DNA from: Saussurea involucrata | Taxonomy: Eukaryota > Streptophyta > Magnoliopsida > Asterales > Asteraceae | NCBI GenBank assembly: GCA_033807775.1 | Contig: CM066317.1 | Span: 40,551,870-40,615,869, forward strand | Reading direction: 5' to 3' | DNA: 64,000 nt | Part shown: piece after piece, positions 12,169 to 24,699 of the stretch | How the letters are laid out: the number at the start of each line of letters is the position of its first letter | Numbering within the stretch: the first letter of the stretch is position 1 | Notes under the pieces: generated by a model | The model's database searches: none | The model's input: only the letters and a program-made list of their open reading frames with translations | What the model was told of the DNA's origin: nothing | Translations under genes and position numbers: made by a program

Positions 12169-12879
12169 TGTAGGTTCCCAGATTCACTTTGTCTCATATA
12201 AACAGCATAATCAAAGATAGCGGAAGCATTATATAAAGCTATTTAAATATGAGTGATTGTGTATACGAATATGAAGTAATGAGAGAATAATAATAACAAT
12301 ATTGAACAATAAATGATAACAAGATAGTTATATAAGCTGCTCGTATATTGATATATTTGAATAACACCAAGAACACTTTCTTGTGTGTGTATTCTGAAAT
12401 CTCTCAGGTGACAATTCGTACAGTGGTAGTGGAATAGAATGTGCAGTATTTGTTCTCACAATTCTAGCAATAATTCTCACCCAAAGCTTACAAATGTGCG
12501 TTCCACTACCCTTCTATTTATAGCATGATAAAGTGATAGACAGTGTACTATCTAACCCTGGAATGACACGTGGAAAGTGTGTCTCCGTCCTTTTAGGGCT
12601 GACGTGGAAAGTACGGACACGTGTCTGTCACTTAGAGATTTCTACGAGACTTAAGCTTCATAGAGGTCTTCATTCACCAGAGCTTTTGTGCTAGAGCTCT
12701 GATGCTCTTTTGGCTTGAACAGTTCTTCTGGTGGAACAGAAGAAGTCTTCTGCCAGAGCTCTGTCGAGCTCTGATGATCTTCTGCTTGTTTTTCTTCTAA
12801 GTCTTCTGCTTGATCTCTGGTGGTCTTCTGACTTGTGATATTTTCAATACTTTTACATCGTGTATACTTGGGGCTAACA
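12169..12879 (-). repeat. 3' LTR of copia A
   Basis: It runs from TGTAGGTTCC to GGGGCTAACA on the plus strand and is 711 bases, the same length as its partner. By-eye comparison gives about 16 substitutions (roughly 2.3%) and no indels. A TATAAATAG box lies on the minus strand at 12514-12522, with ACGT/G-box words (GACACGTGG, TGACGTGG, GACACGTGTC) at 12566-12625, upstream in the element's sense. The palindromic words CAGAGCTCTG cluster at 12690-12790. Confidence 0.93.
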
Positions 12880-12892
12880 ATCTCCTCCTAAG
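12880..12892 (-). other. Polypurine tract of copia A
   Basis: The minus strand reads TTAGGAGGAGAT immediately before the LTR start TGTTAGCCCC. This is the expected position and composition of the plus-strand primer for reverse transcription. Confidence 0.85.
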
Positions 12893-13272
12893 TATTGAAA
12901 ATACAAATTAAGCTATTTACAGAGAAGTAAACAAAAAGACAAAGAGGAGAAAGTCATCCTCCGTGAAACTGATACTATTCTTTCAAGATGATTACAATAC
13001 AATACAAAAGAACTAGTATAATAAGCATAATAGTTTCCTCTTAGAATTCTATCAAATCTTTTGATCAAGTCTCTGAATTCTAACATGAGGTCTATTTGAT
13101 TGATGTAACTCTTCATTGCATCTTATGGACATTTCTCCCTTGGAAGATGTAGGATAATGTTTCTGAGATACTGCAGCGATTCACTTGAATATTTGTGGGA
13201 TTCTTCTGCTCTTATGGCTTTCTTGTTGCCCTTCTGTCGGCATATGAATATTGCTGGATTACCAACAACAGT
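12893..13272 (-). other. 3' untranslated region of copia A
   Basis: This non-coding stretch lies between the end of the accessory ORF and the polypurine tract. It is AT-rich, with TCTTCTG-type words shared with the LTRs. No reading frame resembling the conserved modules was seen. Confidence 0.6.
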
Positions 13273-13928
13273 TCATGTTCTGTGATGAGCAAATCCCTCA
13301 AGATTCTCATTTGGAGGACCAATCGCCAGTTTCTCAAGTTCAAACTCTATGCCTAGCTGAAAGTCGACTTGCGTTCTGAGGTTGATGTGCTCTTGCATAG
13401 CATAATGAACTTCGACCAATGCAGTTCTTGCGCCTTTATATCTGTCGCTGTAGTTGACGCAGTAGGCATGTAAAGTTAGCCGGTCATAGGGGTTCAGAAG
13501 CACAAGATCATTGTCGTTGAACGTTTCTATCTTCTTGTCGTCTGACTCCACTGTGTAGACATGATACATAATTCTGTCATAGGCAAACTTCCTCTGCTCT
13601 ATCTTCAGAATTCTGTTGAATATAAAAGATGAATTGATGGCCTTGTTTAGCTGAGATTTGGTTGTGATAAACCTTCGCCTTTCATCTGATAATCTGGTGG
13701 CTCTGATGGGGTTCAGGTATGGGTTTATGGGTAAAACGTTTTTTTTGGGAAAATATCTCTGTCAGCATAGAGATATGAGATTACCTCTTCTAGTGCAGGG
13801 TTTTCTGTGTGTCGGGGTTCAGGGTTCTGCTCAGGTAGGTTTTGAGGTTGGTTTTCAGCCATCATGGTTTCAGTTCGGTTTTGTAGCTCTTCTGTAGTTT
13901 GGGTTTCTTGGACTTGGGTTTGATTTGG
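13273..13928 (-). pseudogene. Copia A accessory ORF, C-terminal part
   Basis: This continues the aORF from 30895 after removal of element B; the reading runs SADDQSN across the junction into PNQTQVQETQ. A Q/E/T/P-rich linker is followed by a frameshift in an eight-A run near 13738-13745. It then reads INPYLNPIRATRL and RIMYHVYTVESDDKKI, with VLLNPYD further on and DFQLGIE close to the end. That block aligns with the C-terminus of the B aORF (YNIYKVKRED, NLSPYDLPDL, VDFQL), so it is a conserved C-terminal module of about 120 residues. The stop is at 13273-13275. It was presumably functional before the homopolymer shift and the insertion of B. Confidence 0.75.
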
Positions 13929-13933
13929 GTTTG

Positions 13934-14678
13934 TGTTGGTTCCTGTTTTGCTTGACAATTATGATTCTATCTAATAGTTCAAAAAAGATATAATGCGGAA
14001 GCGTTTTTAACGAACTAAAAGATATAATAAGGTAGAAGAACACACAATATCAAATACGTAAAGTGTAAATAATACAGATAAATAGCTCAATAACCCACTG
14101 TATATTGATATGAATAGAACACCAAGAACATCGATGATATAACAAGAATTATGTTCTAATGGTGTGTCTGTTGTGCAAAGCTTAATAGAATAACTCAACA
14201 TGAGTCTTCTATTTTTACTACTTCTAAAGGGGACAAGCTCTAGACAATAAGTACTGAAGGTACAAAGACACTATTCAGGTACTGTTGCAGGTACAACGTT
14301 AATTAAATGCGCCGGCTTCTACTAAGGCTAAGACCTATCAGAGTTTGACACGTGGAGTTGTCTGGTCACGCATTGTACGAATGATCTTCAGGATCTTCGT
14401 ACAGCAGAAATCGTGAGAAGCACGATTGTCCTTGTATAAAGCTCTAGTCTTTTATACCACAGAGGCTCTGTCAAGTATGACAGAGGCTCTGTGGCCTTGT
14501 CCGTATTGAAGAGTCTTCTGGTGATTCTTTACTTCGGTCTTCTCGGTTACTCGGCAGAGCCTCTGTCGAAGAGTTCTATGCTTCGGTCTTCTCGGTGACT
14601 CGGCAGAGCCTCTGTCGAAGACTTCTATACTTAGCCTATTTTTCAATACTTCTATAAATAGAAAGATTGGAGCTAACA
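13934..14678 (-). repeat. 3' LTR of copia B
   Basis: It is 745 bases, TGTTGGTTCC to GGAGCTAACA, against 743 in its partner, with about 21 substitutions and one 2-base indel by eye (about 2.8%). It contains CAGAGGCTCTG words at 14461-14495. A direct duplication of 49 bases lies at 14532-14580 and 14581-14629, each copy holding CGGCAGAGCCTCTGTCG. A G-box (GACACGTGG) lies near 14348. Its TATA box is mutated compared with the 5' LTR. Confidence 0.93.
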
Positions 14679-14864
14679 ATCTCCCCCTAAGTATTGAAAA
14701 ATAAAAAATTGAAAAGTGCAAGGTTTTCTAGGCTAAATACATAACAAGAGGTGAAATAAAACACCTCAAAAGATTTTACTTTTCTTTCATACAGAATTAT
14801 GCCAGAGGCACTTACATTTGATTACATTATGAAAGGAAAGATTTGCAGAGGTTGTTAGAGGATA
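14679..14864 (-). other. PPT and 3' untranslated region of copia B
   Basis: The minus strand reads TTAGGGGGAGAT at 14679-14690, directly before the LTR start TGTTAGCTCC. This is the polypurine tract. The remaining bases up to the stop of the accessory ORF are non-coding. Confidence 0.85.
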
Positions 14865-17800
14865 TCAGACGTTGGCGTCTTTGAAGTCGTTGAAACTTCT
14901 GTTGTCGAATCCTAATTCCTTGAGCTCGTGATAGAATCTGATGCAGAGGTTTCTGAAGTTGATTACTTGGTCGATGACCTCTATCAGTCTATCTGCGAGA
15001 GCTTGATTCATAAGCTCCGTTCCTCTATGTTCCACGAGGCTTGCTCTGAATTCTGTCAAAGTACTTGTTGCATACTTATGACAGTCCATCTCTACGAACA
15101 ATCTTGACTTCCTAGCACGATCTTGATAAACTAACCCAACTCTTGGAGATGTAATGATCGAGTTTGGTATTTCAGAGGATGGACAGTTATTTTCTGGTGG
15201 TCGAAGATTTAGGTTTCTTACTCCGAGATCTCGTCATAATTGGAAGTCGACAAGGCTGTATAGCAGAAGTTTCTCTCGCATGGCTTTCCTGATCACCCTG
15301 TATGCCCTTCGAATTGCATCTGTAGTGAAGTTCTCTTTCGTCCATTTGAGAAGGTCGGGTAGGTCGTAGGGACTTAGATTTCTCAGATCAGCATCTGAGA
15401 ATTGGGTCACGGTTCTGTCCTCCCTTTTGACCTTATAGATGTTATAGGAAACCTTAGGAGTGGTTCTGGTTTGAGAAAACTTACAGTATATGACCTTGTC
15501 GATTTTGGACTCTGAGAAGACTTGGTGTTTTGGCTTGCGTGTTGTTCTTGTGAAGGTATTTTCGAGGTCAGCATGGAAGTTGGGATCTTGAATGGTTAGT
15601 GGCAGAAGATCTCTGGCACTTCTGTTGTACAGATTTCTGTATACCACCTCTTCCATCTGTTGTGGAGGTGCACCGGGTGGAGGCATGGGCCTGCGCAGAG
15701 CATCCATTTGTTTCTGGATTTGGGCCACTCGATCCTTTGTGACTTTTGACTTCGGATCTATAATTGGTATGTTTGACAGAGGGGTAGCATCGAAAGCCCA
15801 GTCTTCTTGTTTTGGCTTTGGTGTCACATATGCATCAAAAGAGCTCTTCATCAATTTTTTTGTTGGTTGATGCTTTGGCTTCTTCTTCTTGGGTTCCTCT
15901 GTCATTATCCCTTTGCCTTTGTCTTTTGCATTCGGCTGTAGATCTTCTTGTAGAGATGAGGTTGCCTCTGTGGGTTTTGTCCTTTGGGGTTCTGAGGGCT
16001 TTGACAGAGGTACTTCTGTAGGTTTTGTGGGGGTTGCCTCTGTTGGTTTTGTCACTTGTGCTTCTGAGGGGTTGGTTGGTGATGTGGGTTTTGTAGGTGA
16101 TGCTTCTGTGGTTTTGCTCAGATGTTTTCTTTTGTGAGCAATGGTTTTGGTTCTGGTTTTGGGTGTGGGAGATGGGGGATTTGTCTTTTCGGCTTCTGGT
16201 GTTGGGGAAGGGAGTTCTTCTGGTGATTTTTGTTTTGGTGATTGGGATGGTTGATCTTCTTCGGAGGATGTTAGGATTTGGAATACTTCACGGATTGGCA
16301 CATCTTTTCCAAATACAGAAGTTGTTTCCACAGAGGTGGGTGTTGCCTCTGTGGACTTCTGTTGTTGATCTTGATTGGTTTCAGGTACTTGGGTTGTTAT
16401 TGGGGTTTCTTCAGAGGGTATTTCCACAGAGGTGGTTGTTGCCTCTGTGGTCTGTTGTTGGTTTCCTCCTTGGGTTTGATTTGGGGGAACTTGGTTTAGC
16501 GGTTCTGCTGATATTGGTGGTTCTGGTAGACTTTTGCTTGCAGCTTTCTCCCTTGGTTTCTCCCCCTCAGGATGATCTGATGAATCATCAGAGTCATCAT
16601 CATAATCATCCTGACCCTTATATTTCGTACCTTCTGCTCTGCACGAAGCTTCTGGCTTTTTGGGCGGTGTGGCACCTGCAGCGATCATCTTTGCGCATAG
16701 GTCATCACAGAGGCCAAGTAGGGTATGGACCTCTGCCTCTGTGTTGAAGCGCATTTTGACGACGCTTTTTCTGAAGTCTTTTACATAATTTGCGTTGGCA
16801 GCAGTGAAGGCTGTGATGAGCTCTGTGACCTGGTTGATTACCCCTTGGCCGAGTTCTGTGAGCTGAGCTCTGGTCATGTAGTCAGAGGGTTTCATGGCCA
16901 GAGTTTCCCTTGTAGTTTGCTCCTGAACTTGCTCGAGGGCCTTCTTCAGATCTTCTGGTGTAAGGCCTGCAGAAGTTGGTGTTTGAGCTGTCTTCAGTTG
17001 TTCAAGTAGGGCTTTCACAAAGCTTTGGAAAGCCGAGGTAGTAGCTTTCTCGAAGTTAGCAGCAACAGAGGTGGCAGAGGTTGTAGCAGTTGACTTCATC
17101 TGGGCCAAGGCAGTTTGCACTTCTGTGGACAGGTTGTCCATTTTGGTGTTCAGATTATTGAGAGCCCTGGAAGTTGTATCTGCAAAAGAATCAAAGGAGC
17201 TTTTCAACTCCTTCAACGTATTGTCCACATAGGTGAAAAGGGTTTGGAACTCATCCCTTGAGACTTGTGAACTTGGGGTAACCTTTGGGGGAACACATTC
17301 TTCCCCAGAGTGAGTCCCTGTTCCTTGGACACCTTCTTTCGTCCCTGTATTGACATTGAGGACGGAAGGATTTCCCTCTAATCCTTGAGCAGAGGCTTTA
17401 TCAGCCTCAGACTCTATAGAGGTTCTGTTAAGGACATTGTCTTGATCCATTCTAGAGGTGGGTACAAGAGTATCCTTATGTTGACTCAGAGACTTGTCTA
17501 GAGTCTCTCTGTCTTTGTGCACTCTAAGCTCCTCTGAAGAGCCTGTTGTACCTATAAGTGTGTGCGTGTCAGAGAAAACGAATTCCTCTGTAGGGATTTC
17601 TGTTGTGATCAGGGGCGATGGATCACGAACTAAGGGTAAGTCCTTTTGAGAGGACTCCCCTGAAATGGTTTCCTCGGCTATTATTGGCACAGAGGTGGAA
17701 GGAATTTCCTCTGCCCGGTCAATTTGGGGTGGGTTCGAGCTGTGCGGCTCTTATTCAATATTACCTTCTGCCACTAGACTGGCGGTAATAGAAATGTGGG

Positions 17801-19874
17801 TTGTACTGGGAGTTGGTTGGGGTAGTGTGCCTCTACTATTCCATGCATCTGTTCTGGATTCTTGCTCTGTTGGGCATCCTTTCACTATGTCACCATCTAT
17901 TGTCTCAACCTCTCTTTCTATCCTACGGCCCGCTGCTTCTACCCTAACTTCTGTTGTAGCTTCTGCCCCAGAGACTAAGGAGTCGTATATTGGATGAGAG
18001 CCAATTAATTGCCATACATGGGGATGCAGAGGTCCTTCGTTTACCTGGGTATCTTCTTCTTCATCAGAGTCTACCTCTGAGACTAAGACTGGTGGGGTTT
18101 TGGTGGTAGTTTTAGCCAGATCTTATGGGCTTGCTCTTAGCACATCAAAACTAGGTTGTGTGAAGGGGTTCTGTAGTACTTCTGGAGTCGCAGACTGAAT
18201 ATTCTGTGGGGTTTGGTCATCTTCATCTAAGTCAGTAGAGATTCTGAAGTCTGGAGCTTCTGTGGAATGATGAGATAGAGCTTCTGCAGTCCATCCAGAA
18301 GGGTCTAAAGAGTGTGCAATCCCAGGTTGTTGGAGGAAGACAGAAAAATCACCCTGATCTTCTGCATAGTTGATGGGTGAAGGTGATTGCAGAGGTTGGT
18401 CTTGGGTTTCTTCGACCATATCTGCTTCCTCTGCTATGGATTGCAGAGGAGTGTGGGGTTTCTTGGATTTATTTTTGCTCCTCCTTTTCTTTGGTTTGGG
18501 GGCACCCTCCTCAGAAGACTTATGTTTTCTCTTCTTTTTGTCTTTTGGAGGAGGGGAAGGTGCAGAGGATCCAACTTCTGTTGCATGAGGAGGGGATCTT
18601 TGGGTTTGAACAGCACTGGTAGAGGTTCCCTATGTCGTTTTCCTTTTCATGTGAGCTTTCTTCTTCTTCTTGGCATAGGATTTGCTCTTGGAAGCAGGGG
18701 AGAGAATTGTATCTCTCAGAGCATGAAAGTTCCCTTGTACCTGTTCGTGCTTAGTCAAGGACACTACCCATTCTTCATCTGCCATTCGCTCAACTACCTG
18801 ATCTCCTATAGAGGCTCCTAGATGCGGGGGTGTCACAGGACTCGGTTTTGGAGTCCTATGATCGCGTATGTATTCTAACCTAAGGGTCTCGTCTGTAGCA
18901 TATCCCAGAAGCTTGGTTGGCAGAGGTCTGCAGAAGGGGTATTTGCTTTCGTGCTCTGTTGGGGAGTTCTTTGTCATGGCATACATTCTGGCCGTTGGTC
19001 CCTCTGTTGGCCATTTTTGTAGAAGGAGGAGAGGTTCTAGGAGTACACCCAAAGTACGCTGATATTGCAGAGGAGGTAGAGCTTCTGCAGAGCGTCCTTT
19101 GGCCTTTTGGGAGGATATTCTGCGGTCGATGGTGTTAACCATTTCTTGCATCATGAGGGTGGCGTAGTCCAGAGGAAGATCGTAGTACACTCCGTACATA
19201 ATGGCCAAGATTTTATGAGAAGTCTGGTCTGGACTACCCACTTTTCCCGTTAGGCATCTGTTAAGAATGGAGAAGAGGGTATTCCACAGAGGGGGAAGTC
19301 GATTTCTTCTGAAATCATTCCTTTTTCTTAGGGTTGTGTTGTACCCTAACATCTCAACAAACCTGCAGAGCTATGTGTCTGTTGGTTCCTCTGCGTATGC
19401 CTTTATCCCTAGAGGACCTCTTGTAGGTAGACTGAACTCAAGTGAGAACATGGTTCTGTTGAACTTGAGTTCAAGGTGCTCAGATTTGTCTGGTTTGGAG
19501 ATGTAGCCCTTTATCTGTCTATCTTCTGGGTCAAATCTGCTGCTTTGCCAGAATTGATTGAGATATCTGGCAGGGATTTTATGGACTGTTTTGGTTAGTA
19601 GGGGGAAAAGATAATGATTTTCCAGAATGTGAAGAAGGATGGCATGTGCTTCCCCAAAAGCGGGTTTGGAGGGAACCAGGTATTGGTTATTTGGTTTTAA
19701 TGGGAGAACACGTTCAAAGTGTTCATGTGCGATGAAGTTTTGAAGATGGGTTGTCGGAGCAAAATCTGTTGTGTCGCCGGAGTTATCCTGTTCTAGGTTT
19801 CTTGCTATTTCAGGATTCTGGGAGTGCTCAGAATGAGATGGGGAGTTCACTGGAGCGTTGGAAGTAGAAGCCAT
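14865..19874 (-). pseudogene. Copia B accessory ORF (aORF), about 1,670 codons
   Basis: A single frame runs 5,010 bases from ATG at 19874 to a stop at 14865, with five internal stops (near 19371, 18630, 18123, 17752 and 15234) and no frameshift. The N-terminal 300 residues contain IPARYLNQFW, LGYN, LPPLWNTLFSILNRCLTGK and IMYGVYYDLPLDYATLM, a globular-looking domain also present in A and C. The centre is low complexity: lysine-rich (KKKRK, KKRRSK; nuclear-signal-like), a coiled-coil-like stretch around 17100-17300, and T/E/P-rich repeats (TKPTEA, SVE-T). The C-terminal module has YNIYKVKRED, LSPYDLPDL and VDFQL. No transmembrane segment or signal peptide was seen, so it is not an obvious envelope. 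Its function is unknown. It is the position equivalent of the extra ORF of SIRE-type copia elements. Confidence 0.8.
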
Positions 19875-21244
19875 TTGAGAATATCTTTAAGAAAGAGAGT
19901 AGAAAATAGAAGTTGCAAGTTATTGCAAGGTTCGCCGGAGATGATGAAGAGAGCAAGTTCGTAAAAGGATTAAGAAGTGATGGGAACAGAGTTATATAGC
20001 GAGAGTAGAAACTGATAGAATTCCAATGTAAAAGTGAATTCAATAAACATTTGGGGTCCGCACTTGAGTTTTACAGCGGGGCACAAGTTTCAGAAGAAAC
20101 GTGTGGCACGCACGTCCAATGAAAATCTGCCACGTCGGATGTGTCAGAGCACGATTAAACGTCGTGCGCGGCTCATTAATGCTTGGCACGTGGGTATTTC
20201 TTCTATGTGGGGTCTGTCACTCGCGGTAAATAACTTCCTTTTACAGAATTTCCATAAAGAGTAAAGTGTCAGAATCAACAGAGGCTCTGTAGTGGAGTGA
20301 GCTCTGTGATTCTGAAACCTACCTTTAATGTCTCCTCTTTGCTTGAACCTTTACCAAAAATGTTTGAAAAATCATTGGAGAGGATCGATAGAACTTTAGT
20401 GCAAAATTTGCATTCACAGAGGCTTTGAGGCTCTGTTGGAGCCAGCAGAGGCTCTATGAGTGAGAATTTCTCATAACTAAAGATTCATAAAACTTTTTGA
20501 TCATCCAAAGTTTTAATTGTTTTAAGCATTGTTTTTAGGACATATTTGGAAATTAGTGTCCGAGAAAACTGTTTGGGAAAAGGTTTTGTGCGAGTAGCCT
20601 TTGAATACCTAGATTAGTCAACATAAGTTCTGTGGTGGAGTGAACTTTATGACTAGAAACCTTCTTTAAGACATTGAAGGTTATCGATAGAGTTTTCGTA
20701 TGAAATGTGCAGTTATGGAGGATCTGGCTTACATAAGCTCTGTTGAGCTCAACAGAGGCTCTATGACCTTAAATTTCTCATAACGGAAGGCTTGAAAATC
20801 TTTTTGATCATTACTTGTTTGGAATGTTTTAAACAGTGTTTCTAGGACGTATTTGGAAATTGATGTCCTAGAAAATTGTTTTCAAAAAGGATTTGTACGA
20901 GATACTTATCTTTTTGGCTCTCCCTTGTTCGACAAAAACCTTCACTTCTGTGAATTTGATTGATGACATCTCTTCTTTGGCTCTCCCTTGAATGATCAAC
21001 CTCTGTAGATCAGTTCAAGGTCTCCTTCTGCTCCCCCTTGACCTATGCTTGGATCAAATGAGATAAGTAGTGCACAGGACATAGGTCAATCTCATCAGAG
21101 GTTCTGTGGAGATTGTCAGAGGCTCTGAGCAATTCCACAGAAGCTCTGTTGGTTACAGAACTTTTGATGATTAAGAATTTACATATAGAAGAGTTTTAAA
21201 TATATACATATTTACAAGAAGATCAGATTTTACTTACAGAGGAT
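19875..21244 (-). other. Spacer between pol and aORF of copia B
   Basis: This is about 1.37 kb without a coding frame. It holds the candidate aORF promoter at its 3' side (19992-20215). CAGAGGCTCTG-type palindromic words occur near 20279, 20416, 20445, 20750 and 21117. Two related stretches of about 250 bases (20340-20600 and 20640-20900) share TTTTTGATCAT and ACGTATTTGGAAATT-like words, so the spacer contains an old internal duplication. Confidence 0.65.
19992..19998 (-). promoter_or_regulatory. Candidate internal promoter (TATA) of B aORF
   Basis: The minus strand reads TATATAA about 118 bases upstream of the aORF ATG (19874), which has the favourable plant context TCTCAAATGGCTT. The intervening leader is pyrimidine-rich with no upstream ATG seen. 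Further upstream (20095-20215) are ACGT-core words (CACGTG, CCACGTCGG, CACGCACGT) and CCAAT, as in plant promoters. Element A has the same arrangement. Confidence 0.6.
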
Positions 21245-24200
21245 TCAACTCATGTTAATCATTCCCAACTTACCCACCAAGAAAAGGAATATTTTCTCAT
21301 CAAGTGCCTTGGTGAATAAGTCTGCAAGCTGATATTCAGTGCTCACGAAGTACATCTCAATTGTTCCACATTCAACATGATGCTTCAGAAAGTGGTAACG
21401 GATATCGATATGCTTTGTTTTTTAGTGTTGTACTGGATTGGCAGAGATGGCTATGGTGCTTTTTGAGTCACAGAGGATGGGTATCTTGTAGATAGTGTGA
21501 CCGTAGTCCTTTAGCTGAGTTTTCATCCACAGAACTTGGGAGCAATAGCTAGCAGCAGCAACTTACTCAGCTTCTGCTGTAGATGTCGACACACAGTTCT
21601 ACTTCTTTGAAGTCCAACTTACTAGTTTACCACCTAGGAATTGACAACTCCCATAGGTGCCCTTTCGGTCTAGCTTGCATCCTCCATAATCTGAATCTGT
21701 GTATGCCTTAAGATCAAAGCCAGAGTTCTTCGGATACCAGAGCCCAAGATTTTTGGTCCCTTTAAGGTATCTGAAGATCCTCTTTACAACAATAAGGTGG
21801 GATTCCTTTGGATTAGCTTGATATCTTGCACAGAGGCATGTGGCATACATTATATCAGGCCTACTTGCGGTTAAGTATAACAGAGACCCAATCATGCCTC
21901 TGTAGAGCTTGCACTCTACAGATTTGCCATTTGGATCTGAGAATAACTTATTTCCAGTGGCCATTGGGGTCTTCATTACAGAGGCATCAGAGAGACTGGA
22001 TTTTGAAAGTTTGTCAGAGACATATTTAGCTTGATTTATAAAAATTCCCTCTGATGATTGTTTTACTTGGAGTCCGAGGAAGAAGGTTAATTCTCCCATC
22101 ATACTCATTTCAAACTCACTCTGCATGAGTTTTTCAAAATCTTTTCACTGTTGTGCATTGGTAGACCCGAAAATAATGTCATCCACATAAATTTGTACAA
22201 GCAGAATCTCATCGCCTTTTCTTTTATAAAACAAAGTAGTATCGGTTGTACCTCTGTCGTAATCATTATTGAGAAGGAAGGTTGAAAGTCTTTCGTACCA
22301 AGCTCTTGGAGTCTGTTTTAGTCCATACAGAGCTTTGTCGAGGTAGTACACGTATTTTGGGTACTTGGAACTTTCAAACCCTGGTGGCTGCTGGACATAT
22401 ACTTCTTCTTGGATTTCACCATTCAGAAAAGCAGATTTTACATCCATTTGAAAAACTTTGAAACCTCTGTGGGCTGCGAAAGCTAAGAAGATCCTTATAG
22501 CTTCGAGCCGTGCGACAGGGGCAAAAGTTTCATCGTAATCAATTGCTTCTTCTTGGCGATATCCCTTGGCCACCAATCTCGCTTTGTTTCTAATGACCAC
22601 CCCATCCTCGTCCTTCTTGTTTCTGAAGACCCATTTTGTCCCTATTGCTTGTTTTCCTCGTGGCAGAGGTACTAGGGTCCATACTTTATTTCTCTCAAAC
22701 TGTAGAAGCTCTTCTTGCATAGCATCTACCCAGTTTGGATCATCTAGGGCTTCAGAGATTCTTTTTGGCTCGATCACACTGATGAAATTTGTAAAGAAAC
22801 AAAAATTAGCAGTGGCTGATCTTGTCTTGACCTTTTCAGAAGGGTCGCCGATTATAAGGCTTGGAGGATGGCTTTTCGTCCATTGTGTTGTTCTTGGAAG
22901 ATGGTCATTTGAGTCATCTAGTTGAACTTCTGTAGGTGCACCCTGTGGTTCTGGTACACCTTCTGTAGTAGATGGTACTTCAGAGCTCGAGGTTGGTTCT
23001 TCAGCTTGTGGGATTATTGGAATGATAGTTGGAATCTCTTCTGAAGAAGTTGAGACTGAATCCTCATTTTCCTCTAGTATCGGCTCCTCTGTTGTAGTTG
23101 GTGTTTCCAGTGCCTCTGTGATAGAGTCTTTGCTTGTGTCATCTTCTGTTGGCTCTCCCTCAACACGTGCGCCTGTATGATTCATAGAAGAGGATGAAGT
23201 ATTTAATGGACAAGTTAGAGATATACCTGACTCAGTCCAGTTTGCAGAAGATGTTTCTTCAGAGGTTCTGACAGCTCCAGCAGAGGGATCAATATCATCA
23301 TGGAACATCTCTTCAAATAGAAGATTTAAGTCTTCTTCTCTTGTCTTTGAGATGCCAGAGGATTCCTTCTTTAGAACGAGTTCTGAACTGATTTGTTCAG
23401 AAGTCTTTTGAAAGGAATCGTCAAAAGACACATTGATGCTTTCTACAATGGTTCGTGATCGCAGAAGATAAACTCTGTAGGCCTTAGATGTGGCAGAGTA
23501 CCCAATGAACTTGCCTTCATCTGCTTTCACCTCAAACTTTCCTCTTGTTTCTCTATCATTTAAGACAAAGCACTTGCATCCAAATACATGAAAGAACTTG
23601 ATGTTTGGTCGCCTTTTGTTGATCAAATGATACGGTGTCTTGATGTGCCTCTTTACTATGGTTGATCGATTTTGGGTGTAGCAAGCGGTTGATACTGCTT
23701 CTGCCCAAAAAGACATTGGTAATCCCGATGCTGTCAGCATAGTTCTTGCAGCCTCCACAAGCGTGCGGTTCTTTCGTTCAACCACGCCATTCTGTTGTGG
23801 GGTGCGTGCAGCAGAGAAGTTATGTGATATGCCTTCTTCTGTAAGAGAGGCTTCAATGACAGATTTTTTGAATTCTGTGCCATTGTCGCTTCTTAGTTTC
23901 TGAATCCTGCACTCATACAGAACTTGGATTCTTTTCATTAAATTTATCATAATGTTTGGAACATCTGATTTCTTTCTGACAAATTCAACCCATGTAAATC
24001 TTGAATATTCATCGATCAAAACAAGTATATATTTCTTGCCACCTAGGCTCTGTGTAGCAATTGGACCGCAGAGGTCAACATGAAGCATGTACAGAGGCCT
24101 AGGGCATGATACATCAGTCTTGCCTTTATGGGAAGCTCTTTTGAGTTTTCCCATTTCGCAAGCATAGCACAAATGATCTTTATTAAATTTAACATTTGGC

Positions 24201-24694
24201 AGACCTTTGACTAGATCAAGTTTAACAACCTTATCTAGTGTATGAAAGTTTAGGTGGCAGAACCTGTTATGTCATAACCAGGCTTCTTTGCTTTTACAAG
24301 CAACAAGGCAGAGCTTGTCTTCCTTGTTCCTGGCACAGAAGTTCATGAGGTAAAGATCGCCTCTTCGTTCGGCTCGCAGAAGTTCGACTCCTGTGTCCTC
24401 ACCTTGTAGAGAGCAGAAGGCTCTTTTGAACATTACGTCGAAACCCGTATCGTAGAGTTGGCTTACACTGAGAAGATTGTGCTTTAGGCCATCCACATAT
24501 GCAACTTTACATACGGTTATGTTTTCCTTCTTGATGACTCCGTAGCCTTTTATATACCCCTTCTTGTTGTCACCGAAGGTCACAGATCCTCCATCGAATT
24601 TATCTTTGTAGGAGGATAGTAGACCTCTGTCGCCAGTCATGTGTCGCGAGCATCCGGAGTCAAGATACCAGATTGGCACATACTGCTTCTGCAA
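21245..24694 (-). pseudogene. pol: Copia B pol: protease, integrase, RT, RNase H
   Basis: One continuous frame of about 1,150 codons carries stops at 24272, 22145, 21599 and two more in RNase H (E*VAAAS, QH*KTKH). The domains in order are as follows. The aspartic protease has LDSGCSRHMTG near residue 12. A GAG-pre-integrase domain has CHLNF and a CYACEMGK Cys pair. The integrase core has HVDLCGP (first D), RSDNGTEF (second D) and QQNGVVERKNRTLVE (E). RT has DVKSAFLNG and the catalytic IYVDDIIFGS near 22175. RNase H has YTDSDYGGCKLDRK and STSTAEAE, ending near KALDE. All catalytic residues are legible; only nonsense changes disable it. It starts directly after the gag stop (24700-24702) in the -1 frame. 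Confidence 0.9.
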
Positions 24695-24699
24695 GACAA

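Noticed and set aside
14452..14721. 89-codon frame in LTR B (also 30663-30857 in its partner)
   Set aside because: Composed of the LTR's 49-base duplication; no resemblance to a protein.
16097..16747. 216-codon plus-strand frame opposite the B accessory ORF
   Set aside because: Antisense shadow of the Thr/Pro/Glu-rich coding strand; low-complexity W/F/G/L composition.
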